A DNA stretch of 9,558 nucleotides from an uncultured Variovorax sp. (GCA_903872875.1 CAIQMJ010000838.1:1-9558); one strand, 5' to 3'. Shown: positions 1-5,696, numbered from the stretch's first letter. Notes: generated by a model from the letters alone, not told the origin. Numbers and translations: made by a program.

Positions 1-1
1 G

Positions 2-361
2 CTGCTGACATTGGTGTTGCTGTTCGCCTTCCAGGGCCAGGCCATCCTGCAGCAGCCGTTGGTGATCGCGATGCTGGCGGTGCCGATACTGATCCAGGTG
101 TTCTTCAATTCCGGCCTGGCCTACTGGCTCAACCGCAAGGTGGGCGAGAAGCACAACATCGCCTGTCCTTCGGCGCTGATCGGCGCGAGCAACTTCTTCG
201 AGTTGGCCGTCGCAGCGGCCATCAGCCTGTTCGGCTTCCATTCGGGCGCCGCGCTGGCCACCGTGGTCGGCGTGCTGATCGAGGTGCCGGTGATGCTGCT
301 GGTCGTGCGCCTGGTCAACCGATCCCGTGGCTGGTACGAACGCCGTCCGTCCGCCGCATAA
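2..361 (+). CDS. acr3: ACR3-family arsenite efflux permease, C-terminal part (5' end outside window)
   Basis: The first 119 visible residues are the end of an arsenite/H+ antiporter of the ACR3 (BASS superfamily) type, an inner-membrane protein that exports As(III). The reading frame is open to the left edge, so the start lies upstream. Three hydrophobic segments are visible: roughly residues 1-45, 60-80 and 83-105. The segment reading ALIGASNFFELAVA is a hallmark of ACR3; its Glu is probably the conserved TM9 glutamate needed for transport (family knowledge, not tested here). The protein ends with a short basic, soluble tail (NRSRGWYERRPSAA). The stop is at 359-361 and arsC begins 17 bases later, so the two are very likely co-transcribed. 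An unrelated ArsB-type pump is excluded by sequence. Confidence 0.95.
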   Translation: MLTLVLLFAFQGQAILQQPLVIAMLAVPILIQVFFNSGLAYWLNRKVGEKHNIACPSALIGASNFFELAVAAAISLFGFHSGAALATVVGVLIEVPVMLLVVRLVNRSRGWYERRPSAA

Positions 362-378
362 CCTGACGAACCCGTCCC

Positions 379-801
379 ATGAGCGACATCACGATCTACC
401 ACAACCCGGCCTGCGGCACGTCGCGCAACGTGCTCGGCCTGATCCGCAACAGCGGCGAGGAACCGGCTGTCATCGAATACCTGAAGACGCCGCCCGACCG
501 CGCCACGTTGGAGGCACTGATCGCGGCGATGGGCGTGCCGGTGCGCGAGGTGCTGCGCATCAAGGGCACGCCCTACGAAGAACTGGGCCTAGGCGATCCG
601 AAGTGGACTGACGAGCAGTTGATCGACTTCATGCTCCAGCACCCGATCCTCATCAACCGGCCCATCGTCGTCACACCGCTGGGCACGCGCCTGTGCCGGC
701 CTTCCGAGTCCGTGCTGGACATCCTGCCGCAGCAGCAGCGCCGTGCCTTCAGCAAGGAAGACGGTGAGCCCGTGGTGGACGCGAAGGGCCAGCGCGTCTG
801 A
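379..801 (+). CDS. arsC: Arsenate reductase, glutaredoxin-dependent (ArsC)
   Basis: A complete 140-residue cytosolic arsenate reductase of the R773 ArsC type, which reduces As(V) to As(III) with glutathione and glutaredoxin. The thioredoxin-like fold starts with YHNPACGTSRN, placing the catalytic cysteine at residue 12. Arg60 (EVLRIKG), Arg94 (INRPIVV) and Arg107 (LCRPSES) fall at exactly the positions known as active-site arginines in R773 ArsC, so the enzyme looks intact. Length matches the family. The ATG at 379 lies 17 bases after the ACR3 stop; there is no strong Shine-Dalgarno sequence, which fits translational coupling to the permease. It feeds arsenite to the upstream pump. The next gene downstream is on the opposite strand, so the ars operon ends here. 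Confidence 0.97.
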   Translation: MSDITIYHNPACGTSRNVLGLIRNSGEEPAVIEYLKTPPDRATLEALIAAMGVPVREVLRIKGTPYEELGLGDPKWTDEQLIDFMLQHPILINRPIVVTPLGTRLCRPSESVLDILPQQQRRAFSKEDGEPVVDAKGQRV

Positions 802-805
802 GCAA

Positions 806-836
806 CGCCGGTCGAACGCTGCGCAGCCTGCCGGCG
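806..836. other. Inverted repeat between convergent genes (possible weak terminator)
   Basis: CGCCGG at 806-811 pairs with CCGGCG at 831-836, and the loop contains a perfect 10-base palindrome (818-827, GCTGCGCAGC). It sits between the arsC stop and the stop of the convergent minus-strand gene, where a bidirectional terminator would be expected. There is no T-run on either side, so intrinsic termination is doubtful. Confidence 0.3.
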
Positions 837-845
837 GACGACCCG

Positions 846-1073
846 CTACGTGGATTCGACGGGCGCCGCCTTGCGCGGGGAGGCGCGATTACCTCTGCGG
901 TTCAGCGGCGGCAATGGCCGGTCGAGGAACTCCAGGGTCAGGCCACGCGAACTGGCGTGGTAGGCCCACCGATGGAACTGTTCCAGCAGCAACATCTCGC
1001 GCTTGCGCAGTTCCGCATTCTCCTGCTGCAGGCGGTGCACGCGCTGCATCGCTGCATTCAAGGCTACGGACAT
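846..1073 (-). CDS. Small conserved-looking protein with N-terminal coiled coil, function unknown
   Basis: A 75-residue protein on the minus strand, convergent with arsC. Residues 8-35 form a leucine-rich amphipathic helix (MQRVHRLQQENAELRKRE followed by MLLLEQF), typical of a short coiled coil. Then come an aromatic stretch (FHRWAYHASSRGLTLEFLD) and a Pro/Arg-rich end (RPLPPLNRRG, then a basic tail). I believe similar short proteins occur in proteobacterial islands but cannot name a family or function. The ATG at 1073 has no clear Shine-Dalgarno sequence. The composition reads as real protein rather than antisense shadow. It lies head to head with the broken small gene that follows, with almost no space between them. 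It could be a dimerising DNA-binding or regulatory protein; that is only inference. Confidence 0.6.
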   Translation of the reverse strand: MSVALNAAMQRVHRLQQENAELRKREMLLLEQFHRWAYHASSRGLTLEFLDRPLPPLNRRGNRASPRKAAPVEST

Positions 1074-1086
1074 CGGTCAGCCCGGG

Positions 1087-1311
1087 TTGCGCGGTGTCGC
1101 CGCCTGGGCGGCGTGGCGGTAGGTCAAGGGCCGGCCGGAGGCCGCGATCTGGTGGATGCGCATGGAGGCGCTGAACATTGCCAGCAAGCCCAGCGGCGCG
1201 CGCTTTCGCAACGACGGCCCCAGCTACGCCGATCTCGCCCGCTTCGCGGCGAGCCAGCGCGACATGTTCGATCCCGACGAGGAATCGATCGCCTGCTTCT
1301 GCGGCGACTGA
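1087..1311 (+). pseudogene. Small conserved-looking gene interrupted by an in-frame amber codon; 51-residue remnant still open
   Basis: From ATG 1156 (or 1162, which has GGTGG at the better spacing) a 51-residue frame reads to the TGA at 1309-1311. It ends in a distinctive YADLARFAASQRDMFDP segment and a Cys-containing tail, ACFCGD. The same frame remains protein-like upstream of the Met codons (VKGRPEAAIWW), then meets TAG at 1120-1122, and beyond it is again protein-like (RGVAAWAAWR). The simplest reading is one small protein of about 75 residues starting near the TTG at 1087, in which a CAG codon became TAG. Alternatively the short frame from 1156 or 1162 is the real product. I do not recognise the function. 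It stands divergent to the 75-residue gene on the other strand, at the boundary between ars cargo and ICE backbone. Confidence 0.5.
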
Positions 1312-1378
1312 AGAATGGGGAAGACACCGCGTGCCATTTCCCGGTGGCTGGCCATTGCGCCCGATGTCATGCTGACGC

Positions 1379-1408
1379 CATGTTCCGCTGACGCCCGTCA
1401 GCAACATG
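1379..1408 (+). promoter_or_regulatory. Large imperfect palindrome / hairpin in the backbone leader
   Basis: CATGTT (1379-1384) pairs with AACATG (1403-1408) and GCTGAC (1387-1392) pairs with GTCAGC (1397-1402). This gives a 12-bp stem with a CC bulge and a GCCC loop. A second copy of GCTGACG lies at 1371-1377 and could replace the left arm. It could be an operator for a dimeric repressor or part of a folded leader RNA. Seen directly in sequence; function inferred. Confidence 0.45.
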
Positions 1409-1438
1409 CCCAGGTAGCCACGATCTTCAAGGCTATGG

Positions 1439-1454
1439 CGCGGTTCCGACCGCG
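1439..1454 (+). promoter_or_regulatory. Perfect 6-bp hairpin with TCCG loop
   Basis: CGCGGT (1439-1444) and ACCGCG (1449-1454) are perfectly complementary around the four-base loop TCCG. It is one of the series of hairpins in the leader before the first backbone gene. No T-run follows, so it is not an intrinsic terminator. Confidence 0.35.
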
Positions 1455-1494
1455 TTGATCACCCCAGTTCGCACCCGGCATCCCAGCGCGAACG

Positions 1495-1514
1495 TCCATC
1501 GAGCCTTCGATGGA
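1495..1514 (+). promoter_or_regulatory. Perfect 8-bp inverted repeat, 4-base loop
   Basis: TCCATCGA (1495-1502) and TCGATGGA (1507-1514) are perfect complements around GCCT. There is no T-run, so it is more likely a protein-binding dyad or a leader RNA stem than a terminator. It lies 114 bases before the start of the DUF3577 gene. Confidence 0.45.
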
Positions 1515-1551
1515 GATGCCTCCGAAGCTATTCCCGGATCTCACGATCCAC

Positions 1552-1608
1552 AACCCGCGCGGGGGTTCCACACCTCCCTGCCAGGGTCGGTGTGTCTCCG
1601 CCTTTTCC
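1552..1608 (+). terminator. Terminator-like leader element before the DUF3577 gene
   Basis: A short stem AACCC (1552-1556)/GGGTT (1563-1567) is followed by a longer one: CACACC (1569-1574)/GGTGTG (1589-1594), continuing inside as CCCT (1576-1579)/AGGG (1583-1586). A TTTTCC tract follows at 1603-1608, and the ribosome binding site GGAG lies at 1617-1620. Its place directly before a ribosome binding site suggests attenuation rather than the simple end of a transcript. It belongs to a series seen before most genes of this block. Confidence 0.5.
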
Positions 1609-1627
1609 TCAAGTCTGGAGATTCATC

Positions 1628-2167
1628 ATGACCACTTCTTCCAACGAAAAGTCCTACTTCGACCTGCACATCACCGGTCTCGGGTACTTGAATCGCATCC
1701 GCGAGGTCAAGCCCAAGAAAGGCGATGCCTTCCTGGCCTGCGACATCGCAGCGCTCAATGGTTCGAGCGACGCCCCCGAGTACCGCCGTTTCGACGTGCG
1801 CGTGTCCGGTAGCGAAGCGCAACACCTGGTCCGCCGCTGCGAGCAGGCCGTCAAGGCCGAACGCAAAGTGCTGATCGGCTTCCGCCTCGGCGATCTGTGG
1901 GCCGACACGTTCACCTACAGCAAGGGAGAGCGTGCCGGGCAGCAAGGCGTCAGCCTGAAGGCCCGCCTGCTCTTCGTGAGCTGGATCAAGGTCGACGGCG
2001 AGCTGGTCTACAAGGCCGAGCCGAAGACGACCGACGATGCCACGCGCGAGGAGGCTCCCGCCCCCTCCAGCACGCCAGCAGCCCAGGAAGCCCCCGCATC
2101 CGAAGCTGTGGCCACCGACGTCGCCCAAGCATCCGCTGAAGCACCGGCCCTGGCCGAGTCGTTCTGA
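1628..2167 (+). CDS. DUF3577 / STY4534-family ICE replication-type protein
   Basis: A 179-residue protein resembling the DUF3577 family, called STY4534-type after the Salmonella SPI-7 gene and found in SPI-7/PAGI-2/ICEclc-like elements. Residues 8-130 form the conserved core (SYFDLHITGLGYLNRIREV to VSWIKVDGELVYKAEP), rich in beta strands. Residues 131-179 are an Ala/Pro/Glu-rich, probably unfolded tail ending in ALAESF. A compact beta domain, flexible linker and acidic tip ending in Phe recall single-stranded-DNA-binding proteins, but that resemblance is my inference. The start at 1628 is preceded by GGAG at seven bases' spacing. It opens the backbone block and is followed by a strong terminator, so it may be expressed independently of the next gene. 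Confidence 0.88.
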   Translation: MTTSSNEKSYFDLHITGLGYLNRIREVKPKKGDAFLACDIAALNGSSDAPEYRRFDVRVSGSEAQHLVRRCEQAVKAERKVLIGFRLGDLWADTFTYSKGERAGQQGVSLKARLLFVSWIKVDGELVYKAEPKTTDDATREEAPAPSSTPAAQEAPASEAVATDVAQASAEAPALAESF

Positions 2168-2171
2168 TCCA

Positions 2172-2209
2172 CAAGGCCCCGTGCGCATGCACCGGGGCCT
2201 TGTTTTCTT
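2172..2209 (+). terminator. Strong rho-independent terminator after the DUF3577 gene
   Basis: CAAGGCCCC (2172-2180) pairs perfectly with GGGGCCTTG (2194-2202). The stem is extended inward by GTGC (2181-2184)/GCAC (2189-2192) with one unpaired C, and TTTTCTT follows at 2203-2209. It begins four bases after the stop codon. The next gene starts about 75 bases later, further than at the other junctions, which leaves room for a promoter that I could not identify. Confidence 0.85.
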
Positions 2210-2283
2210 CCCCTTCGATCTAGCACCGCTTGCGCTTCGGCGCCGGCGGCACGCGATCGCTCATTCATCGAAAGGAGCTATCC

Positions 2284-2898
2284 ATGATCACCGTTCCAGG
2301 CCAATTGGCCATCAAGACCATTCACGGTCGCAACGGCGACTTCAACGTCGGCCGCCTGGCGACTTCCATCGGCGAGTTCGTCATCAAGAATGCCGAACTC
2401 GACCAGTACGCCGAAGGCAAGTACGACGGCGACTTCCTCATCACCGAGATCCGGCCGTCCACCTACAGCACCAGTGGGCGGATGGTGATCGAGATTCGCG
2501 CCCACCTGGGCGGCATGACCTTGTCCAGCATCGATCCCCTGAGCCGTGACGAAGCCCGCCGGCTGAGTCCGCAGGAAGTCGATCCGATCGACGAAGAGGC
2601 GCAGGCACCTGTGCCTGTCGCAGCCCCGGCACCTGCCAAGGCAAAGGCACGCAAAGGCCGTGATCCACTGGTCGATACCACACCCTTCGGCATCGAGGCA
2701 ACTGCCACGCCGTCTCCCAAGGCTTCGGCTGAGGAAGACGACACCGCACTGTTCGGCACGTTGTGGCCGCTGGGTGACAGCGTGAAGCTCGATCCGACCG
2801 TCGATCGTCGTGTTCTGCGTCAGCAGCGCGACCGTCTCGGCGTACTGGGCTATGCGTTTGCACCATTGTCACAGGACTGGCACCTCGCCACCGCCTGA
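2284..2898 (+). CDS. DUF3275 family ICE protein
   Basis: A 204-residue protein that I recognise as DUF3275, a family of unknown function found in conjugative elements of this class. The N-terminal domain (residues 1-100) has the highly conserved-looking run from VPGQLAIKTIHGRNGDFNVG through IGEFVIKNAELDQYAEGKYD to MVIEIRAHLGGMTL. Residues 100-155 are an acidic and Ala/Pro/Lys-rich linker. A compact C-terminal segment follows (155-195, LFGTLWPLGDSVKLDPTVD and a basic helix). No catalytic motif is visible. The start at 2284 is supported by AAAGGAG at 2271-2277. Neither signal peptide nor membrane segment is present, so it should be cytosolic. Confidence 0.88.
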   Translation: MITVPGQLAIKTIHGRNGDFNVGRLATSIGEFVIKNAELDQYAEGKYDGDFLITEIRPSTYSTSGRMVIEIRAHLGGMTLSSIDPLSRDEARRLSPQEVDPIDEEAQAPVPVAAPAPAKAKARKGRDPLVDTTPFGIEATATPSPKASAEEDDTALFGTLWPLGDSVKLDPTVDRRVLRQQRDRLGVLGYAFAPLSQDWHLATA

Positions 2899-2927
2899 TC
2901 CATCCGTCGCTTCAACGACGTTTCACC

Positions 2928-2971
2928 ACCCGCCGGGGTTCTTCCCCGATGGGGAGGACTCCGGCCTTTTT
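2928..2971 (+). terminator. Terminator-like leader element before the DUF6927-like gene
   Basis: GCCGGGGTTCT (2932-2942) pairs with AGGACTCCGGC (2955-2965), with two G-T pairs. Inside it CCCC (2944-2947) pairs with GGGG (2951-2954) around GAT, and TTTTT follows at 2967-2971. ACCC (2928-2931)/GGGT (2936-2939), or GGGG (2935-2938)/CCCC (2944-2947), could form instead and would disrupt the terminator stem. The ribosome binding site AAGGA at 2976-2980 follows at once. Confidence 0.7.
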
Positions 2972-2988
2972 CTTCAAGGAGAACCCTC

Positions 2989-3387
2989 ATGGGCTGGTAT
3001 TTCTCAAGGCAATCCCGCCATCAACTGATCCAGGAGCTGATCGAGCCGCATGACAGCGAGCAGCTTCGCGCGGAGACCGTCGCCCACACCTTGCGCGGCA
3101 ACGTGCTGTGGTCCGTGGTGCGCATCACCGCCAAGCAGGAAGGCATCAAGCCGGGCCTCGGTGTCGGCGATTCCTATCACTACATCCGCTGCGACCTGCT
3201 GGAAGGCTCCGGCAATGAATGGGGCTACAAGCCGCTGGATGAGTCGATGCACCCGTACTACTACTCGTGCCCGCTCAGCTATCTGGCGATGGCGCCCGAG
3301 CAGTCTTCCGAGTGGCGCGAAGGCGTGCGTGCCTACCACGCACGTCGTCGCACACCGACCCTACCGGCTACGCCGGTTTCGGTCTGA
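2989..3387 (+). CDS. DUF6927-like conserved ICE protein, function unknown
   Basis: A 132-residue protein. It starts MGWYFSRQSR, has a central strand pattern NVLWSVVRITAKQ (residues 38-50), and a conserved-looking end region GYKPLDESMHPYYYSCP (79-95). A GW start followed by a GYK-DESM-P-Y-CP signature matches my memory of the DUF6927 family found on plasmids and ICEs; this assignment is moderately sure. No known enzyme motif. The start is supported by AAGGAGAA at 2976-2983. The stop is only 16 bases before the next gene, so these two form a pair translated from one message. Confidence 0.82.
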   Translation: MGWYFSRQSRHQLIQELIEPHDSEQLRAETVAHTLRGNVLWSVVRITAKQEGIKPGLGVGDSYHYIRCDLLEGSGNEWGYKPLDESMHPYYYSCPLSYLAMAPEQSSEWREGVRAYHARRRTPTLPATPVSV

Positions 3388-3390
3388 TCC

Positions 3391-3397
3391 CAGGAGG
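3391..3397 (+). promoter_or_regulatory. Strong ribosome binding site deciding the start of the 86-residue gene
   Basis: CAGGAGG at 3391-3397 stands six bases before ATG 3404. It supports this start over upstream in-frame alternatives, which lie inside the preceding gene and would give a longer, non-native-looking N-terminus. Confidence 0.8.
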
Positions 3398-3403
3398 CTC
3401 ACG

Positions 3404-3664
3404 ATGGATCCCATCCTCGCGTCTCTTCCGGCATCGCTGCTGTCCTTTGTCGAAGATCAGTTATCCAACAACGACGTCTCTCCCGACGACGAACTGCTCG
3501 ACCACTTCATCGCCAACGGCCTCACCGATGAGCAGGCGCGGCAGGCGTTGACCTACCGCGACCGCTATTCGGCCAAGATCTACCTGGAAGGCTTCACGCC
3601 GATCCGCAAGGCAGACGAGGCGCTTCGTTTCAACCCGCACACCCGGCAATTCGAGCCGGGCTGA
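3404..3664 (+). CDS. Small conserved-looking acidic protein of the ICE block, function unknown
   Basis: An 86-residue protein starting MDPILASLPASLLSFVEDQL. Residues 1-60 look mostly helical and acidic (VSPDDELLDHFIANGLTDEQ), with an EQARQALTYRDRY helix. The end is more basic and beta-like (IYLEGFTPIRKADEALRFNP). The ADEALRFNPHTRQFEPG ending resembles a conserved anchoring strand, but I do not recognise the family. The frame runs open upstream inside the previous gene, but the AGGAGG ribosome binding site fixes the start at 3404. It is the only backbone gene with no hairpin before it, so it is probably tightly co-expressed with the gene upstream. Confidence 0.78.
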   Translation: MDPILASLPASLLSFVEDQLSNNDVSPDDELLDHFIANGLTDEQARQALTYRDRYSAKIYLEGFTPIRKADEALRFNPHTRQFEPG

Positions 3665-3678
3665 GCGGTTCCTTTCCA

Positions 3679-3726
3679 CCCTACGGGGCAGCACTTGCCT
3701 CAGCGGGCAATGCTGTCCCTTTCTTT
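3679..3726 (+). terminator. Terminator-like leader element before the 216-residue gene
   Basis: GGGGCAGCA (3685-3693) pairs with TGCTGTCCC (3711-3719), with one G-T pair. The stem is extended inward by TTGCC (3695-3699)/GGCAA (3706-3710), and TTTCTTT follows at 3720-3726. CCC (3679-3681)/GGG (3685-3687) could form a small competing stem. The ribosome binding site AAGAGGA lies at 3732-3738. Confidence 0.7.
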
Positions 3727-3745
3727 CATCCAAGAGGACATCACC

Positions 3746-4396
3746 ATGCCTGCACCTTCCGATCCCAAGCCGCTCTACCGCATCGACGAATGCCCCGACC
3801 TGATGGCCGATGGCTGCGTCGGTGACGAACAGGGCAATCTCGTTTTCCTCTCCATCTGGGCGCGCGACACCGCCGTCCAGCAGTTCCTGGCACGTCTGAC
3901 CCTCGGGCGCGACGAACAAGGACTGGACCAGTTCCACGTCATCACCGAACAGGGCGGATCGATCCCGGTTTTCGTCGGCAACGTCAAGAACCTGGAGAAA
4001 CGCTCCACGCGCGTCTTCCGGCGCACGCTGTTCGGCTCCATGGTCAACCTGTGGCTGTTCGACCGGCGCTGCGTGAAGCCCGACAAGGCCAACGCCTGCG
4101 CGCTGGCCTTGCTGCCCCGGGATTCATCGCACCGCACCGACCGGCTGTGGACGCTGGTGCAGGACACCTGCCCACTGCCGTTGCTCGATCACTGGCGCGA
4201 CACCGTGCTGGAACTGTTGCAAGCCCGCGCCATGCTGAGCCGCCTGCCATTCGCCATCGGCGCTTTGGAAGGCCATCGGCTGGCGATCGACGTCCTGGCG
4301 CTGACCACGGCGCTGGGTGACCTGATCCGCAACGGCACCCTCGGGGCGTCGCGGTACGAGCTGGCTTCGGGGGCACCGCTTCGGCGCGTGGCCTGA
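3746..4396 (+). CDS. Conserved-looking ICE protein, function unknown (216 residues)
   Basis: A cytosolic-looking protein of 216 residues. The start at 3746 is preceded by AAGAGGA, giving MPAPSDPKPLYRIDECPDL. Residues 30-110 look like a mixed alpha/beta domain (NLVFLSIWARDTAVQQFLAR, FHVITEQGGSIPVFVGNVKN, LFGSMVNLWLFDRR). Residues 135-200 look largely helical (LWTLVQDTCPLPLLDHWRDT, then a Leu/Ala-rich helix ending in DVLALTTALGDLI). I find no catalytic signature and do not recognise a named family. Position in the block suggests an ICE backbone role. An in-frame ATG 51 bases upstream falls inside the terminator-like hairpin and has no ribosome binding site, so it was not used. Confidence 0.8.
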   Translation: MPAPSDPKPLYRIDECPDLMADGCVGDEQGNLVFLSIWARDTAVQQFLARLTLGRDEQGLDQFHVITEQGGSIPVFVGNVKNLEKRSTRVFRRTLFGSMVNLWLFDRRCVKPDKANACALALLPRDSSHRTDRLWTLVQDTCPLPLLDHWRDTVLELLQARAMLSRLPFAIGALEGHRLAIDVLALTTALGDLIRNGTLGASRYELASGAPLRRVA

Positions 4397-4397
4397 G

Positions 4398-4442
4398 CCG
4401 TCCCCTGTACGGGCATGCGCGACGCGCGTGCCCGTCTTCTTC
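4398..4442 (+). terminator. Terminator-like leader element before the methyltransferase gene
   Basis: ACGGGCATGCGC (4409-4420) pairs with GCGCGTGCCCGT (4424-4435) around a three-base loop: 12 pairs, one of them G-T. A mixed TCTTCTTC tract follows at 4435-4442. CCGT (4398-4401) can pair with ACGG (4409-4412), which would take up the left arm. The element begins two bases after the preceding stop codon. The T-tract is weaker than in the other copies. Confidence 0.65.
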
Positions 4443-4468
4443 ATCCCACTTCTTTCCAGGAGATTCCC

Positions 4469-5578
4469 ATGGCTCTCATGTTCCCGCGCCTTGCGCGCAA
4501 CTTCATCAAGAACGGCTATTTCCCGACCGACGAACCGACGTTGGAACGGGCACTGTCCGCACTGGCGCCGGCCTCCGGCCCGCTCTCCATCCTCGATCCC
4601 TGCGCCGGCGAAGGCGTGGCGATTGCCGAAGCCGCGCACGCCCTCGGGCGCGAGCAGGTGACGGCCTATGCCGTCGAGTACGACGCCGAGCGTGCCCGCC
4701 ACGCCCGGCAACTGGTCGATCGCTGCCTCCACGGCGACCTGATGGATGCGCTGATCAGCCGGCAGAGCTTCGGCTTGTTGTGGCTGAACCCACCGTATGG
4801 CGACCTCTCCAAGGACGTCAACGGCAACATCGGCTACCAAGGCCAGGGCCGCGCGAGGCTGGAGAAGTTGTTCTATCAGCGCAGCCTGCCGCTGCTGCAG
4901 TACGGCGGTGTGTTGATCTTCATCGTGCCGACCTACGTGCTCGATCCTGAGTTGGTCGGATGGCTGACACGCCATTTCGCCGATCTACGCATCTACCGTG
5001 CGGTGGACGCGCAGTTCAAGCAGGTGGTGATCTTCGGTCGGCGTGTTCGCCAGCGCGACCAGGCGTCGGACTCGGCCAAGGCCACGCGCGGTTTGCTGCT
5101 GCAGATTGGGCAGGGCGATGCCGAGGCCGAGGAACTGCCGGTGGAATGGCCGTTCCTGCCGTATACCGTCCCAGTGTCTCCCGGGGAACCGGAGCACTTC
5201 TATCGCGTGACGATGGAGCCTGAGCAGTTCGCCGACGAAGTCGGTCGACTGCAGGGGCTGTGGCCGTCGCTCGACACCCACCTGGGGGCCGCGCAGCAGT
5301 CGCTGCGTCCACCAGCGCGGGCCTTGTCCCACTGGCATCTCGCTCTGGCCTTGGCCGCGGGCGCGATCTCGGGCGTCGTGACCTCCAATAGCGGCAGAAC
5401 GCTCGTCGTGAAAGGTGATACCCACAAGGAGAAGACTCTCCAGACGGAATACACCGAGCGCGATGACGGGTCTGTCGCCGAGACACGCATCCTCACCGAC
5501 AAGTTCGTGCCGGTCATCCGCGCCTGGGACATGACACCGGGCTCCGCCACGCGGGGCGAGGTACTGACCATCCGCTGA
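4469..5578 (+). CDS. DUF6094 SAM-dependent methyltransferase (adenine-N6 type motifs)
   Basis: A 369-residue protein. It begins FPRLARNFIKNGYFPTDEPT, typical of DUF6094 proteins in ICEs and plasmids. The Rossmann methyltransferase motifs are clear: motif I ILDPCAGEG at residues 41-49 (SAM binding), an acidic residue in YAVEYDAE (70) for the ribose, HGD at 88-90, and motif IV NPPYGD at 107-112, the catalytic signature of N6-adenine DNA (and some RNA) methyltransferases. Residues 125-195 complete the fold (LLQYGGVLIFIVPTYVL, IYRAVDAQFKQVVIFGRR). The C-terminal 170 residues are less recognisable and may recognise the target. No specificity can be read. The start at 4469 follows CCAGGAGA at 4457-4464. 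A role in modifying element DNA or countering restriction is inferred, helped by the helicase two genes downstream. Confidence 0.88.
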   Translation: MALMFPRLARNFIKNGYFPTDEPTLERALSALAPASGPLSILDPCAGEGVAIAEAAHALGREQVTAYAVEYDAERARHARQLVDRCLHGDLMDALISRQSFGLLWLNPPYGDLSKDVNGNIGYQGQGRARLEKLFYQRSLPLLQYGGVLIFIVPTYVLDPELVGWLTRHFADLRIYRAVDAQFKQVVIFGRRVRQRDQASDSAKATRGLLLQIGQGDAEAEELPVEWPFLPYTVPVSPGEPEHFYRVTMEPEQFADEVGRLQGLWPSLDTHLGAAQQSLRPPARALSHWHLALALAAGAISGVVTSNSGRTLVVKGDTHKEKTLQTEYTERDDGSVAETRILTDKFVPVIRAWDMTPGSATRGEVLTIR

Positions 5579-5635
5579 TCGCTGTTCCCCGACGGCAAGC
5601 CGCCAGCGCTTTGCCGCCTTCCTTATCCACCCACC

Positions 5636-5675
5636 GGGGTCATGTCACCCCGAGGGGATGCCATGGCCTCTTTTT
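5636..5675 (+). terminator. Terminator-like leader element before the 100-residue gene
   Basis: GGGGTCATG (5636-5644) can pair with CATGGCCTC (5662-5670) with two G-T pairs. It encloses an inner CCC (5648-5650)/GGG (5655-5657) hairpin and is followed by TTTTT at 5671-5675. The competing hairpin GGGGT (5636-5640)/ACCCC (5647-5651) uses the same left arm. The ribosome binding site GAAGGAG follows at 5682-5688. Confidence 0.65.
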
Positions 5676-5696
5676 CTATCCGAAGGAGAAATCACT

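Larger units (their letters stand above)
1312..1627 (+). other. Gene-free leader upstream of the ICE backbone block, hairpin-rich
   Basis: This 316-base stretch has no convincing gene on either strand. It holds at least four inverted repeats (1379-1408, 1439-1454, 1495-1514 and the pair within 1552-1594), and a 9-base direct repeat GCTGACGCC at 1371-1379 and 1387-1395. I could not find a convincing sigma-70 promoter. The stretch is the likely place for the promoter and for regulatory RNA or protein sites of the first backbone gene. It may also hold a scar of cargo insertion. Confidence 0.6.

Noticed and set aside
889..1407. 172-residue minus-strand frame spanning the junction zone
   Set aside because: It overlaps the more convincing 75-residue gene and the small plus-strand gene with its DLARFAASQRDMFDP segment. 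Its composition is typical of a non-coding GC-rich frame.
3404..3664. A toxin-antitoxin pair formed by the two tightly spaced small genes at 2989-3664
   Set aside because: Neither protein shows toxin or antitoxin motifs. The first resembles a conserved backbone family, and close spacing alone is not evidence.
4124..4975. 283-residue open frame on the minus strand opposite the 216-residue and methyltransferase genes
   Set aside because: It crosses the hairpin gap between two well-supported genes, has no ribosome binding site and lies antisense to the conserved methyltransferase motifs.
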